In this document: in pieces, positions 18,028 to 26,686 of the stretch | Position numbering within the stretch: position 1 is the first letter of the stretch | Layout: each line of letters opens with the position of its first letter | From: Pseudoteredinibacter isoporae_A | Lineage (GTDB): Bacteria; Pseudomonadota; Gammaproteobacteria; Pseudomonadales; Cellvibrionaceae | Length of the DNA stretch: 64,000 nucleotides | NCBI RefSeq assembly: GCF_040372805.1 | Contig: NZ_BAABWJ010000013.1 | Span: 22,092-86,091, forward strand | Reading direction: 5' to 3' | Notes under the pieces: generated by a model | Databases searched by the model: none | What the model saw: only the letters and a program-made list of their open reading frames with translations | Told to the model about the DNA's origin: nothing | Program-made: the position numbers and the translations under genes

Positions 18028-18798
18028 TCAGTACTCGTCTGGAACCGATTTTTTAAGCAGATACGCCAACACAGGTTTGGGCAGTATTCTCGCTAAGCGA
18101 ATTAAGCTTGCGGTTGCAAATGGGAAGAGCACATCGTTTTTTCCGCGTTCAATACCACGAATCATATATCGTGCCGCTTGCTGTTCGGAAATTTCAAAGG
18201 GCGCTGGAATACCATCTTCAGCAACGCGCTCTGTGGCGACAAAACCGGGATACAGAGAAACAAAGCTTAAGCCGTGTTGCTCCAGTTCAATTCGGCAACT
18301 GTCCATCAAAATGCGGCACGCCGCTTTGGCCGCAGAGTAGGGGCCTTGCATGGGTAATCCGATAAAACCGGCCAGGGAGTTGGTGTGGGCGATAATCCCA
18401 TGCCCCTGTTTTTTCATCAGAGCGATCAACGGGATTAAAAAGTTGACTAGGCTTTGGTAATTGATATCAAGATTGTTACGGACGTCGTCGACACTGACCG
18501 TATTCATATTGAATGCCGGGCCATCGCCGACATTCAACAGGGCGAGATCCAAAGGTTTGCCTGAGTCGGTCAGCTCCTGCACCAGCGTATCCACCTGAGC
18601 TTGATTCAGGACATCGCATACGGCCACCTGCGCGCTGGAACCATTGTTCTGAATCTCTGCAGCAAGCGCTTCAAGTTTGTCCTGGCGCCGCGCGCAGATG
18701 ATGAGATGGTTATTGTGCTGGCTCAGTTCAAGCGCACAGGCGCGACCAATGCCGGATGAGGCACCGGCAATCAGGATGGTTTTACCGCTCAGTTTCAT
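18028..18798 (-). CDS. Short-chain dehydrogenase/reductase
   Basis: 256 residues, classical SDR length. The cofactor motif GASSGIG is at residues 11-17, the NxG-type structural motif appears as LNVGDG, and the catalytic Ser-Tyr-Lys set is visible as TNSLAG and YSAAK. The Arg-rich strand end LIICARRQDKL favours NADP(H). The C-terminus is hydrophobic and basic (LIRLARILPKPVLAYLLKKS), suggesting membrane association as in several lipid-modifying SDRs. The substrate cannot be deduced; the flanking lipid metabolism genes make an acyl or ketone substrate plausible. Single-gene unit, convergent with the glycosylase gene. Confidence 0.85.
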   Translation of the reverse strand: MKLSGKTILIAGASSGIGRACALELSQHNNHLIICARRQDKLEALAAEIQNNGSSAQVAVCDVLNQAQVDTLVQELTDSGKPLDLALLNVGDGPAFNMNTVSVDDVRNNLDINYQSLVNFLIPLIALMKKQGHGIIAHTNSLAGFIGLPMQGPYSAAKAACRILMDSCRIELEQHGLSFVSLYPGFVATERVAEDGIPAPFEISEQQAARYMIRGIERGKNDVLFPFATASLIRLARILPKPVLAYLLKKSVPDEY

Positions 18799-18932
18799 TC
18801 GTGTCGACCTACTCTAAAATATAGTTATGACTAACTTTTCTAAAGGGATAATAAAACCAGACGACTCGCAATGCAAATTAGACTGCTTAATGGGGCGGAA
18901 ATGGGGGAAAGGAAAGTGGTATAGGAAAGTGG

Positions 18933-18962
18933 TAAAGCCCCACCTAACACTGTGGGGCTTTA
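18933..18962 (-). terminator. Intrinsic hairpin terminator
   Basis: TAAAGCCCCAC/GTGGGGCTTTA forms an 11-bp stem with an 8-nt loop, 18 bp beyond the stop codon of the fused beta-oxidation gene. The A/T ends on both arms allow it to work in either direction. Confidence 0.8.
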
Positions 18963-18980
18963 TGCGGAGTTCGAGGGGCC

Positions 18981-21077
18981 TTATTTGGCTGCCCACGCCT
19001 TAAAGGTTTTTCCGGAGTTGGCCAGTTCTTTCAGCAAGTTGGATGGCGCCCAGTAGGCGTCGCCATGTTGCTGGGCAAATTCACAGATGCGGGCATAGAT
19101 TTTGTCCAGGCCAATATGATCGGCGTAGTGCATAGGGCCACCGCGATATACCGGGAAGCCGTAACCAAAACAGTACACCACATCGATGTCACTTGGGCGT
19201 TGGGCAATGCCTTCTTCCAGAATCTTGGCGCCTTCGTTAATCCAGGCGTAAGTGAGGCGTTCCAGAATTTCTTCATCGCTGATCTCACGACGGGTGATGC
19301 CTTGAGCGTTGGCTTGCTCTTCGACTACCTTCATGACCTCAGGATCGTTGATGCGAGCACGGGTGTTGGTGTCGTACTTGTAATAACCGGCACCGGATTT
19401 CTGACCCAGGCGACCCATTTCAACCAGAGCATCGGCGATACAGTAGGTTTTGGGTTCGCCTTTTTCTTCATCGCTAAGGGCCTGGCGAGCTTTGTAACCA
19501 ATGTCCAGGCCTGCCAGATCGCCCACCGCCAGTGGGCCCATTGCCATGCCCCATTGCTGCATAACACGATCGATTTGCTCGGGGCTGGCGCCTTCGATCA
19601 GGCACAGTTGCGCTTCGCGACCGTATGGGCGCAGCATGCGGTTGCCGATAAAGCCATAGCAGTTGCCTGCCAGAACCGGCACTTTGCCAATCTTTTTCGC
19701 AAGCTTCATGGAGGTGGCGATAACGTCATCGGCACTGTTGCTGCCACGAACGACTTCCAGCAGTTTCATCACGTTGGCGGGGCTGAAAAAGTGCAAGCCA
19801 ATGACATCGGCGGGACGCTGGGTGGCGTTGGCGATGGCATCGACATCTTGGTAAGAGGTGTTGGTGGCGAGGATGGCGCCTGGCTTACACACTTTGTCGA
19901 GTTTTTGGAAAACGTCCTTTTTGATGTCGACGTTTTCAAAAACCGCCTCAATGACCAGATCCACATCGGCCAAATCTTCATAGCGAGTGCTGCCACTGAT
20001 AACGCTCAGGCACTGGGCCTTTTGCGCTTCGGTCATTTTGCCCTTGCTGACGGTAATGCTGTAGTTCTTATCAATGATCGCCATGCCGCGATCGAGGCCT
20101 TCCTGGTTGATTTCCAACATGGTGACTGGAATACCCACATTGGCAAAATTCATGGCAATGCCACCACCCATGGTGCCGGCACCGATAATGCCGACACGCT
20201 TGATGTCGCGAAGTTCGGTGTCTTTGGGCAATCCCAATACCTTGGCGGCTTCGCGTTCAGCGAAAAACATATGACGCATGGCGGCGGATTGCGGGCCCTG
20301 CATCAATTCAACAAACAGTTCTCTTTCTGTGGCCAGGCCTTTGTCCATATCCTGATTCACGGCGGCTTCAACACAGCGAATGATGTTTTGAGGTGCCTGT
20401 TGGCCACGATAGCGTTTGGCGGCTTTGCTGCGTGCCGCTTCAAAGATTTCAGCGCCGGCTTTGCGGGTCGGGATATCGATATCACGCACGCGCTTCAACA
20501 TGGCATTGTCTTCGGCCAGTGATTTGGCATAGGCAATGGCGCCTTGTTCCAGGTCACCTTCGACAACCACATCCACTAGGTTCATTTTTTCAGCTTTCTT
20601 GGCGGCGACTGGATTACCGCTGGTAATCATCTCCAATGCGGCTTCCACCCCGGCCAGGCGAGGGGTGCGCTGGGTACCGCCGGCACCGGGAAGCAGCCCC
20701 AGCTTCACTTCTGGCAGACCGACTTTTGCACTGTTCAGGGCCACGCGGTAGTGACAGGCCAAAGCGGTTTCAAAGCCGCCACCCAAGGCGGTGCCGTGAA
20801 CAGCGGCAACCACGATCTTTTGGGAATCTTCAATAACGTTCAGCATGTCGCTCAAAGAGGGCGACTTAGGTGGTTTGCCAAACTCAGTAATGTCCGCGCC
20901 GGCAATAAAAGTGCGGCCTTCACAGATAATAACGATCGCTTTGCTGTCGTCTTTTTGAGCTTTTTTAATGGCTTTACAAATGCCATCGCGCAAGGCATGG
21001 GACAGCGCATTCACCGGTGGATTGTTCAGACGAATCACACCAATGCCATCGATAATTTCATATTGAGTTACGGACAT
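18981..21077 (-). CDS. Bifunctional enoyl-CoA hydratase / 3-hydroxyacyl-CoA dehydrogenase
   Basis: 698 residues, the length of the peroxisomal-type bifunctional enzyme. The N-terminal crotonase domain carries the oxyanion-hole segments IAGADITEF and GTALGGGFETALA and the catalytic-glutamate region LPEVKLGLLPGAGGTQR. The dehydrogenase domain follows with the NAD motif GAGTMGGGIA (about residue 300), IEAVFENVDIKK, the catalytic-histidine region GLHFFSPANVM and the C-terminal signature GNCYGFIGNRM. It hydrates trans-2-enoyl-CoA and oxidises the resulting 3-hydroxyacyl-CoA. No thiolase gene (fadA) is adjacent, unlike the E. coli fadBA operon. Start ATG 21077 has AGGAG upstream. It lies downstream of an acyl-CoA ligase on the same strand with a 294-bp gap. 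Confidence 0.92.
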   Translation of the reverse strand: MSVTQYEIIDGIGVIRLNNPPVNALSHALRDGICKAIKKAQKDDSKAIVIICEGRTFIAGADITEFGKPPKSPSLSDMLNVIEDSQKIVVAAVHGTALGGGFETALACHYRVALNSAKVGLPEVKLGLLPGAGGTQRTPRLAGVEAALEMITSGNPVAAKKAEKMNLVDVVVEGDLEQGAIAYAKSLAEDNAMLKRVRDIDIPTRKAGAEIFEAARSKAAKRYRGQQAPQNIIRCVEAAVNQDMDKGLATERELFVELMQGPQSAAMRHMFFAEREAAKVLGLPKDTELRDIKRVGIIGAGTMGGGIAMNFANVGIPVTMLEINQEGLDRGMAIIDKNYSITVSKGKMTEAQKAQCLSVISGSTRYEDLADVDLVIEAVFENVDIKKDVFQKLDKVCKPGAILATNTSYQDVDAIANATQRPADVIGLHFFSPANVMKLLEVVRGSNSADDVIATSMKLAKKIGKVPVLAGNCYGFIGNRMLRPYGREAQLCLIEGASPEQIDRVMQQWGMAMGPLAVGDLAGLDIGYKARQALSDEEKGEPKTYCIADALVEMGRLGQKSGAGYYKYDTNTRARINDPEVMKVVEEQANAQGITRREISDEEILERLTYAWINEGAKILEEGIAQRPSDIDVVYCFGYGFPVYRGGPMHYADHIGLDKIYARICEFAQQHGDAYWAPSNLLKELANSGKTFKAWAAK

Positions 21078-21276
21078 GAAAAACTCCTGCTGGGGGTTCT
21101 TGGGTATAGCACGCCATTTTACTTTATGTGTAACTAAAATGGCATGCCTTTACGGATTTAATTCTGTGGAGTGCCGGGCAGAACCCGGACTGAAAGGTTT
21201 GCACGGTTTCGTTCAAACACATATTGCTTCAAGCGCATTGCGTTGACAGGCCAGTGGCCGGTCTCAGTGTATAAAT

Positions 21277-21355
21277 CGCAGGGTGATAATTTTATGACAA
21301 GCAGCGGGCCTGTCATAGTATTTCAAACAGTATTTCCCGAATAAATCACCCTGCG
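21277..21355. repeat. Nested inverted repeats between the acyl-CoA ligase and the hydratase-dehydrogenase
   Basis: Outer arms CGCAGGGTGAT (21277-21287) and ATCACCCTGCG (21345-21355) are perfectly complementary over 11 bp. Inside them lie TATGACA (21293-21299) and TGTCATA (21311-21317), a second perfect pair of 7 bp. The outer right arm is 17 bp past the ligase stop codon, so on the minus strand this would be a 3' untranslated double-stem structure, with no T run. Confidence 0.6.
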
Positions 21356-21371
21356 AAAACGGCATTGCCGA

Positions 21372-23240
21372 TTAACGAATGCTGATACTCAGGGCAAAGC
21401 CCTGCAACGCTTTCTCCAGTTCTTTAACACGCGAAGTCTCAGCGACCTCTATGCTGGTGGTCAGTCCTTTTTCGGTATCGTGAATACATTCCACTCGTGC
21501 CTGAATCCCCAGCTCTGCCAAGCGTTCCAGCAATACGGTTTCAGTGGCCATACGGCGCAGTTCCGGCTTAAAGATTTTGCCCACGGCGGTGAGGGGAATT
21601 TCATTCAATACCGTGATGCGCTTGGGAACACCAGCGCGTTCAGAAATGGTGTCGGCGGCGTAAGCCATCATGTCTTCTTCATTGTAGTCGGCCCCTGGAT
21701 GCAAAGTGATATACACCACGGGCAGTTCGCCAGCGTAATCATCAGGCTGGCCGACGGCGACGGCTTGGGCAACACTCGGATGTTTGAGCAAAGGGTCTTC
21801 GATGATCACCGGATCGATATTGTGACCGCCGCGGATGATCAGGTCTTTGGCGCGCCCGGTCAGATACAGGTAGCCTTGCTCATCTTCGTAACCCAGGTCG
21901 CCGGTGTTAAACCAACCATCGACCCAGGCTTTTTCATTGTCACTGTCCTCAAGGTAACCGGCAAAGATGTTGGGGCCTCGGCTCAGCACGACACCGGCTT
22001 CCCCCGACTCACAGCGACGCACCAGTTTGTTGCCATCCACGTGCGCGATAATGCGCTCGGCGTAAGGCACCCGAAGGCCGGTGGCGCCCGGTGGTGGTGG
22101 CTGTTTGGAGCTGGTCACTGAGAGCATAACGGTGGTCTCGGTCATGCCATAGCCATTCAGAATGGTGCAGTCGAAGCGTTCTTCAAAGTTTTTCTTTAGC
22201 TGAATCGGCAGTGGTGCGGCCCCACTTAAGACTTCGGTTAGGCAGCTGATGTCACAGTCGCCGACCGGCACCTCGTAAATCAGCGACAAGATAGTGGGTA
22301 CACAGGGGAAAGCGTTAAATTGGAAGCGCTCAATGTGATGCCAAAAGTTTTCAATGACATTTGGGTTGCGAAAGCCGCTGGGGGTCATGATGACAATATT
22401 CAGACCCGCGGCGATGGCGCCAATCCCCGAGACCATCAGGCCATAGATGTGGAACATGGGAAGCGCCGCAAAGACGTTTTCCCGAGGGCGGTCACTGACC
22501 CGATCTTTATAAAACTGAGCGATAAACGCGAAGTTGGCCTGGCTGATCTGGGCAACTTTTGGGCGGCCAGTGGTGCCGCCAGTGTGCATATAACAGGCGA
22601 TGTCTTCGCCCTTGAATTCACGCTTGCTGTCGAGACAGTTCGGGTTTTGCAGTTCCAGCTGCTGATTGTAATCGGTAACGTGAACGTTTAAGTCGTCGGG
22701 GATTGCATCGGTAATGCCGGGCAGGGAAATAAGCACCAGATGTTCTATCTGCGGACTCAACTGCAGGACGGCTTTGGTGGTTTCCCAGAGATGCGGAGCA
22801 GAGGGCATCGGAGCCATGGCTACAAAGACTTTGGAACCGGTGACCTCAATAATTTCGGCGATATGACGGGGTTCCAGTAAGGGGTTCAGTGGGCTGGCAA
22901 TACCGGCGCATTGTGCACCCCAGATAGCGTAGACCGTATGGGGCAGGGTGGGCAGCATAATCGACACGGCATCTTTACTTTCGACACCCAGGTTATGAAA
23001 CAGGTTTGCGGTCTGGTGTAAGCGAACCAGAAACTGTTCGTAGGTAACGGGAATGGCGATATCGTCTTTCACCCCGGTGGGCAGAAATTCCATGACATTG
23101 TCACTGGCGTGATCCCGGCAGGCCTGCTGGAAAATATCGTAGGTATTGTTCCAGGGGTAACGTTGCTCAACGGGGATTTTTTCAAATTCCAGTGTGTCTT
23201 CCAGAGTGAGTACATCGGCTACGGACTGTAGCTTGCTCAT
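21372..23240 (-). CDS. Acyl-CoA synthetase (AMP-forming)
   Basis: 622 residues, longer than the two other ligases in the window because of an extra C-terminal region after the usual catalytic lysine (LTAVGKIFKPELRRMATE, then about 65 residues ending in a charged helix). Adenylation motifs are complete: YMHTGGTTGRPKVAQISQ, NGYGMTETT, WFNTGDLGYED and IRGGHNIDPVIIEDPLL. It activates a fatty acid or related carboxylate to its CoA ester. Start ATG 23240 follows AAGAGGCG at a good distance. It is divergent from a thioesterase gene, and the shared 283-bp gap contains two palindromes that fit an IclR-type operator. Confidence 0.85.
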   Translation of the reverse strand: MSKLQSVADVLTLEDTLEFEKIPVEQRYPWNNTYDIFQQACRDHASDNVMEFLPTGVKDDIAIPVTYEQFLVRLHQTANLFHNLGVESKDAVSIMLPTLPHTVYAIWGAQCAGIASPLNPLLEPRHIAEIIEVTGSKVFVAMAPMPSAPHLWETTKAVLQLSPQIEHLVLISLPGITDAIPDDLNVHVTDYNQQLELQNPNCLDSKREFKGEDIACYMHTGGTTGRPKVAQISQANFAFIAQFYKDRVSDRPRENVFAALPMFHIYGLMVSGIGAIAAGLNIVIMTPSGFRNPNVIENFWHHIERFQFNAFPCVPTILSLIYEVPVGDCDISCLTEVLSGAAPLPIQLKKNFEERFDCTILNGYGMTETTVMLSVTSSKQPPPPGATGLRVPYAERIIAHVDGNKLVRRCESGEAGVVLSRGPNIFAGYLEDSDNEKAWVDGWFNTGDLGYEDEQGYLYLTGRAKDLIIRGGHNIDPVIIEDPLLKHPSVAQAVAVGQPDDYAGELPVVYITLHPGADYNEEDMMAYAADTISERAGVPKRITVLNEIPLTAVGKIFKPELRRMATETVLLERLAELGIQARVECIHDTEKGLTTSIEVAETSRVKELEKALQGFALSISIR

Positions 23241-23321
23241 AGTGTCGCCTCTTAATTTATTGATTATTGTTGCTTTATTGACCAGCTGCGCATTGCTCGG
23301 TGGACAGAGTTGGGTTTTTAT

Positions 23322-23356
23322 ACCACTGTCTGGTTTTTTGTTCCACTGTGCGGAAC
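23322..23356. promoter_or_regulatory. Candidate IclR-type operator pair
   Basis: GTTCCACTGTGCGGAAC (23340-23356) is a palindrome with 5-bp arms GTTCC/GGAAC, and ACCACTGTCTGGT (23322-23334) has 4-bp arms ACCA/TGGT and the same CTGT core. Their centres are 20 bp apart, two helical turns. They sit in the divergent gap between the acyl-CoA ligase and the thioesterase; an IclR-family gene is the next gene over. Binding is inferred from position and symmetry only. Confidence 0.5.
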
Positions 23357-23523
23357 ATTGTTTTATGATCCGGCTTTTTGCGATGCCGCTTTTCAGGTGG
23401 GCGCGATACGTGGGGTCCGATAAAAGTGCTCGAAAGGCGCTAATAAACAGGCTAAAAACGACGTATCGCCTTCTTTGCCGGAGATCGATGTCGTTCAGTG
23501 AATGGATGTAAGGAGAATGACGG

Positions 23524-24411
23524 GTGAATGTAACCCCACAACGGTTTGAATTTGATTGCGACAGCCCTATGCACTTGCGCGAGCAAGGTGATAACCGTTT
23601 TCGCTATGCCGTTGACGTCAGTGATCGCTGGTCCTTTGGTACTGCGCCGAACGGTGGGTATATGGCCGCCTTATTGGCAAAGGCTGGTCGGCTTTCCTTG
23701 CCGGACCACCCCGACCCCATTTCATCAACCACACAGTTTGTTCGTGCCGCCCAACCCGGAGACGCCGAGATTGAGGTGAGGGTCTTACGTGAAGGTGGGC
23801 GTCTCGCCCAAACGACTATCGAGCTGGAGCAGGCTGGGCAGATATGCGCCCAGGCAACCGTTGTTTATAGCGATTTACAAAAGCCCAAAGGCGTAAGCCA
23901 TTTCCAGGGTGAGCGTCCAAATCTGGCGGCGTTGGAAGCCTGTACGCCGGTGACGGGCGCCAATGCCAGCTTTCGAGACCGCGTGGATGCGCGCTTCTTT
24001 CCAGAGTGTGCTGATTATTGGCCCGGTGGTGGGGGTGATCAAATGAGCAATGGAGGTTGGATTGCCATGGCTGATGGTCGTGAGAATGATGCGCTTAATT
24101 TGATTGTTTTTGCGGACGCCTTTCCGAGAGCAGTGGCCATGCGCAGTGGTAAAGTGGGTTGGATTCCCACCGTGGAGATGACCGTACAAATCCTTCAGGA
24201 AGCGGCGCCTGGGCATATTGCCTGTCTGTTCAATACGCGCAAAATCCACGGCGGTATTCTTGAAGAACAGGGTGAGCTTTGGGACAGCGAGGGGAATCTG
24301 GTGGCGCTGTGTCGACAATCCGCGGTGCCAAGAATCCCTCAGGATGCGGCCGCATGGGCTGACGATCCGGGTGACTTTCAGCGCCCTCCAGAATCGGGTA
24401 AAACCTATTAG
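23524..24411 (+). CDS. Acyl-CoA thioesterase (TesB-like double hotdog)
   Basis: 295 residues, the size of a two-hotdog thioesterase (4HBT_3/TesB type). The first hotdog is marked by WSFGTAPNGGYMAALLAKAG, with the helix following an N-G-G turn, and by the ATVVYSD strand; the second by VGWIPTVEMTVQIL and LFNTRKIHGGILEEQGELWD, where the Asp/Gln-containing strand of TesB enzymes falls. It hydrolyses acyl-CoA to free acid and CoA, possibly balancing the divergent ligase. GTG 23524 is chosen because AAGGAG lies just upstream. It converges on the IclR gene with a 41-bp gap. Confidence 0.8.
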   Translation: MNVTPQRFEFDCDSPMHLREQGDNRFRYAVDVSDRWSFGTAPNGGYMAALLAKAGRLSLPDHPDPISSTTQFVRAAQPGDAEIEVRVLREGGRLAQTTIELEQAGQICAQATVVYSDLQKPKGVSHFQGERPNLAALEACTPVTGANASFRDRVDARFFPECADYWPGGGGDQMSNGGWIAMADGRENDALNLIVFADAFPRAVAMRSGKVGWIPTVEMTVQILQEAAPGHIACLFNTRKIHGGILEEQGELWDSEGNLVALCRQSAVPRIPQDAAAWADDPGDFQRPPESGKTY

Positions 24412-24452
24412 AGGTGCATACTTTAAAAAGTGTTGGCGTTACGGTGTTGGGT

Positions 24453-25271
24453 TCAGTAGCGAATTAGGGTTGCTTCTACATTGCGCACCATGCGTTTCAA
24501 TTGTGGCGCGACTTCATGTTCCAGAAATTCCGGTGACAGACGATAGGAGGGTCCGCCGGCATTGAAGCTGTATATCTGATTCCCGACCAACAGCGGAACA
24601 GATACGCCATTAATGTCTTTATCCCAGGAACCAAAACCGGTGCAGTAACCTTTTTCCTGGTAGTGTTCGATGGCCGCTTCAATGCCTTCACGCAGTTGCG
24701 GCCAGTCTTCCGGGTTTCGGTTTTCAATATGATGCAGAAAGTATTCGCGCTCATTGTGGGGGAGCAGGGTGAGATAGGCCTTGCCCAAGGCGGAGCTTGC
24801 CAGGGGAACTCGGTCGCCGACTTCATTGCGAAACGTCATCACGTTGGCGGGCGCGCAATATTCCAGATAAATCATTTTCAGGCGATCGCGATCGGCGAGG
24901 CCAACAGCGGTGCCGGTGTTATTGGCCAGTTCCTGCATAAGGGGTTTGGCGAGTTGGCGAATCGCCAGATTGGCCGTGAAGGCATAACCTAGCGCGAGAA
25001 CGCCGCTGCCCAACTGGTACTTTTCCAAGCGCTCGGAATACACAAGGTAACCCAGCTTGGTCAGAGTGTAGGTCAGCCGGGACACGCTCGATTTGGGTAA
25101 GCCGGTACGCTTGGCAATATCCTGATTGCCCAGAAAGCCATCGCCGGGTTGGAAAGCACGAAGCACGTCCAGGCCGCGCGCGAGGGCGTTGATGAATTTG
25201 CGATCGGGTTCATCGTCATGGAGAACATCGCTGGGCAGGCTATAGATATTATTGGCGCTGGGCTTGTCCAC
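24453..25271 (-). CDS. IclR-family transcriptional regulator
   Basis: 272 residues. The N-terminal winged helix-turn-helix (about residues 28-90) contains NQDIAKRTGLPKSSVSRLTYTLTKLGYL, matching the IclR recognition region, and the C-terminal ligand domain has the family segments VGDRVPLASSALGKAYL and GYCTGFGSWDKDINGVSVPL. Members control catabolic genes with small organic effectors. The neighbours (acyl-CoA ligase and thioesterase) and palindromes in their shared promoter region suggest it controls them. Starts at GTG 25271. A HAD hydrolase gene is divergent. Confidence 0.88.
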   Translation of the reverse strand: MDKPSANNIYSLPSDVLHDDEPDRKFINALARGLDVLRAFQPGDGFLGNQDIAKRTGLPKSSVSRLTYTLTKLGYLVYSERLEKYQLGSGVLALGYAFTANLAIRQLAKPLMQELANNTGTAVGLADRDRLKMIYLEYCAPANVMTFRNEVGDRVPLASSALGKAYLTLLPHNEREYFLHHIENRNPEDWPQLREGIEAAIEHYQEKGYCTGFGSWDKDINGVSVPLLVGNQIYSFNAGGPSYRLSPEFLEHEVAPQLKRMVRNVEATLIRY

Positions 25272-25361
25272 TTTTTATACAGTCTCTGTTGGCAGCCTGG
25301 GAATCAAGCTTGCAATTATAGGCGAGTATAAATGATGATTATAGTCCTGCGCGTTTCGGGC

Positions 25362-25367
25362 TATAAT
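25362..25367 (+). promoter_or_regulatory. Candidate sigma-70 -10 element for the HAD hydrolase gene
   Basis: A perfect TATAAT lies 43 bp upstream of ATG 25411. The hexamer 17 bp further upstream, TTATAG, matches the -35 consensus poorly, so the promoter is only moderately supported. Confidence 0.45.
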
Positions 25368-25410
25368 CGCGTCCCCCGATCACACACCTGATGCAGTTCT
25401 GTAGATTGCT

Positions 25411-26307
25411 ATGCCCAGCCCGAAACCTTTGCCTATAGTCGCGCCAGATGGCGCCAGCGATATTAAACTGATCTTCTTCGATGTGGACGGCACATTGCTC
25501 GATCGTGACGGGCAATTCAGCGATTCCTTGCGTGATCAGCTCAAAAGATTGAGGGGAATGGGGATGTCCCTCGCGATTGCCTCGGGACGACCACCGTTCG
25601 CCTGCCAGTTTTTATTCGAGCAATTGGGGCTGATAGACACAGGTTTATTTTATACCGGAGGCTTGGTTTTCAATCCGGTGACACAGCGTGCGTTGCTGCA
25701 GCACTGTCTGTCACATTCTGAGGCTCAAGCGTTATTTGAAGCCGCCAACGAGTTGGGTTTGTACTTTGAATTGTACGATGAACAGCGTTTTGTTATAGAT
25801 CCGGCGCATCAATGCGCTCCTCATATCCTGGAAGAGCACAGCCGTCAGCTGCGTTGTGAACCGCAGCGGGAGGATATTGGTGCTTTGCTTCTGAGTGCGA
25901 GATCTGAGCGTGTCGACAAGACAACGTCCCCTTGGGTTAAAGTGTTGGTGGGTGAAGAAGCCGCACAGAGTGATTATTTACCTGAGTTGGAAAGGCGATT
26001 TCCAGATCTCCATTTTGCCTACGCCTCATTACCGGCTTATCCCGAGTGGCGTTTTGCCAGTGTGATACCTAAGTCCGCCGATAAACATTTGGCCTTTGAT
26101 CAGTTGCTGATACATCATCAGGTGAGCGCGAATGAAGTGATGGCATTTGGTGATGCTGGGTCGGATAAGGTGTTTTTACAACGATCTGGCTTGGGGGTGG
26201 CGATGGGCAGTGCGCCGGATGATGTGCAAGCATGCGCTGATTATCATTGTCCCAGCTCTGATGATGACGGTGTTGCCCGGGCGTTAGCGTGCTTCTTTCC
26301 CGAATAA
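25411..26307 (+). CDS. Cof-type HAD-family phosphatase
   Basis: 298 residues, Cof/YbiV-like size. Motif I is FFDVDGTLLDRDG (nucleophile and acid-base aspartates), motif II follows in SLAIASGRPP, the lysine of motif III is in SVIPKSADK, and motif IV appears as VMAFGDAGSDKVFL, where the usual GDxxND is GDAGSD. A C2-type cap domain lies between motifs II and III, as in sugar-phosphate and flavin-related phosphatases. The physiological substrate is unknown. It is transcribed alone, divergent from the IclR gene, with a TATAAT upstream. Confidence 0.85.
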   Translation: MPSPKPLPIVAPDGASDIKLIFFDVDGTLLDRDGQFSDSLRDQLKRLRGMGMSLAIASGRPPFACQFLFEQLGLIDTGLFYTGGLVFNPVTQRALLQHCLSHSEAQALFEAANELGLYFELYDEQRFVIDPAHQCAPHILEEHSRQLRCEPQREDIGALLLSARSERVDKTTSPWVKVLVGEEAAQSDYLPELERRFPDLHFAYASLPAYPEWRFASVIPKSADKHLAFDQLLIHHQVSANEVMAFGDAGSDKVFLQRSGLGVAMGSAPDDVQACADYHCPSSDDDGVARALACFFPE

Positions 26308-26443
26308 GTCAGACTTGAACCGGCTTAATGGCTTTTTCAGCGCTTACCCAAATGCCGGGACTTCGCTTATAATGGCAGCTGTTTGAAGCTGTGCAGGTTG
26401 AACATTGACGGCTGCGCGGCAAGGTTTTTACTGTAGTGACAAC

Positions 26444-26653
26444 ATGATTAAAGTTGGCTTTAAAAAACGTTCCCTGTTCATTTCATTATTGCTAGGCTCG
26501 CTCGCCTTTATCGCGGGCGCGATATTTGGGTGGGATTTGCCTGCCGATAAGGCACTTCATTTTCTCCTGATGACGATGCTGTTGTTGGCTATAGTTATGG
26601 TGGCAGCACTGATAACGGTCTTGCTGATCAAGCTGTTGCGCCGTTTGTTTTAA
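26444..26653 (+). CDS. Small two-helix membrane protein
   Basis: 69 residues from ATG 26444 (the upstream in-frame TTG 26405 would add 13 residues of no membrane character). It contains two hydrophobic segments (LFISLLLGSLAFIAGAIFGW and LLMTMLLLAIVMVAALITVL) between basic ends, so a hairpin in the inner membrane with both termini inside is likely. A TATAAT at 26368-26373 may serve it. I do not recognise a family; the AraC regulator gene follows 33 bp later and may be co-transcribed. Confidence 0.5.
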   Translation: MIKVGFKKRSLFISLLLGSLAFIAGAIFGWDLPADKALHFLLMTMLLLAIVMVAALITVLLIKLLRRLF

Positions 26654-26686
26654 GTTCTGAAAATCGATCATTGTTACTGAGGAATA

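Noticed and set aside
19065..20522. Plus-strand frame of 485 codons
   Set aside because: Entirely antisense to the well-supported hydratase-dehydrogenase gene; His/Phe/Gly-rich shadow translation without family resemblance.
23194..23511. Plus-strand frame of 105 codons before the thioesterase
   Set aside because: Overlaps the ligase start and the divergent promoter region; Cys/Leu/Ser-rich translation typical of non-coding DNA.
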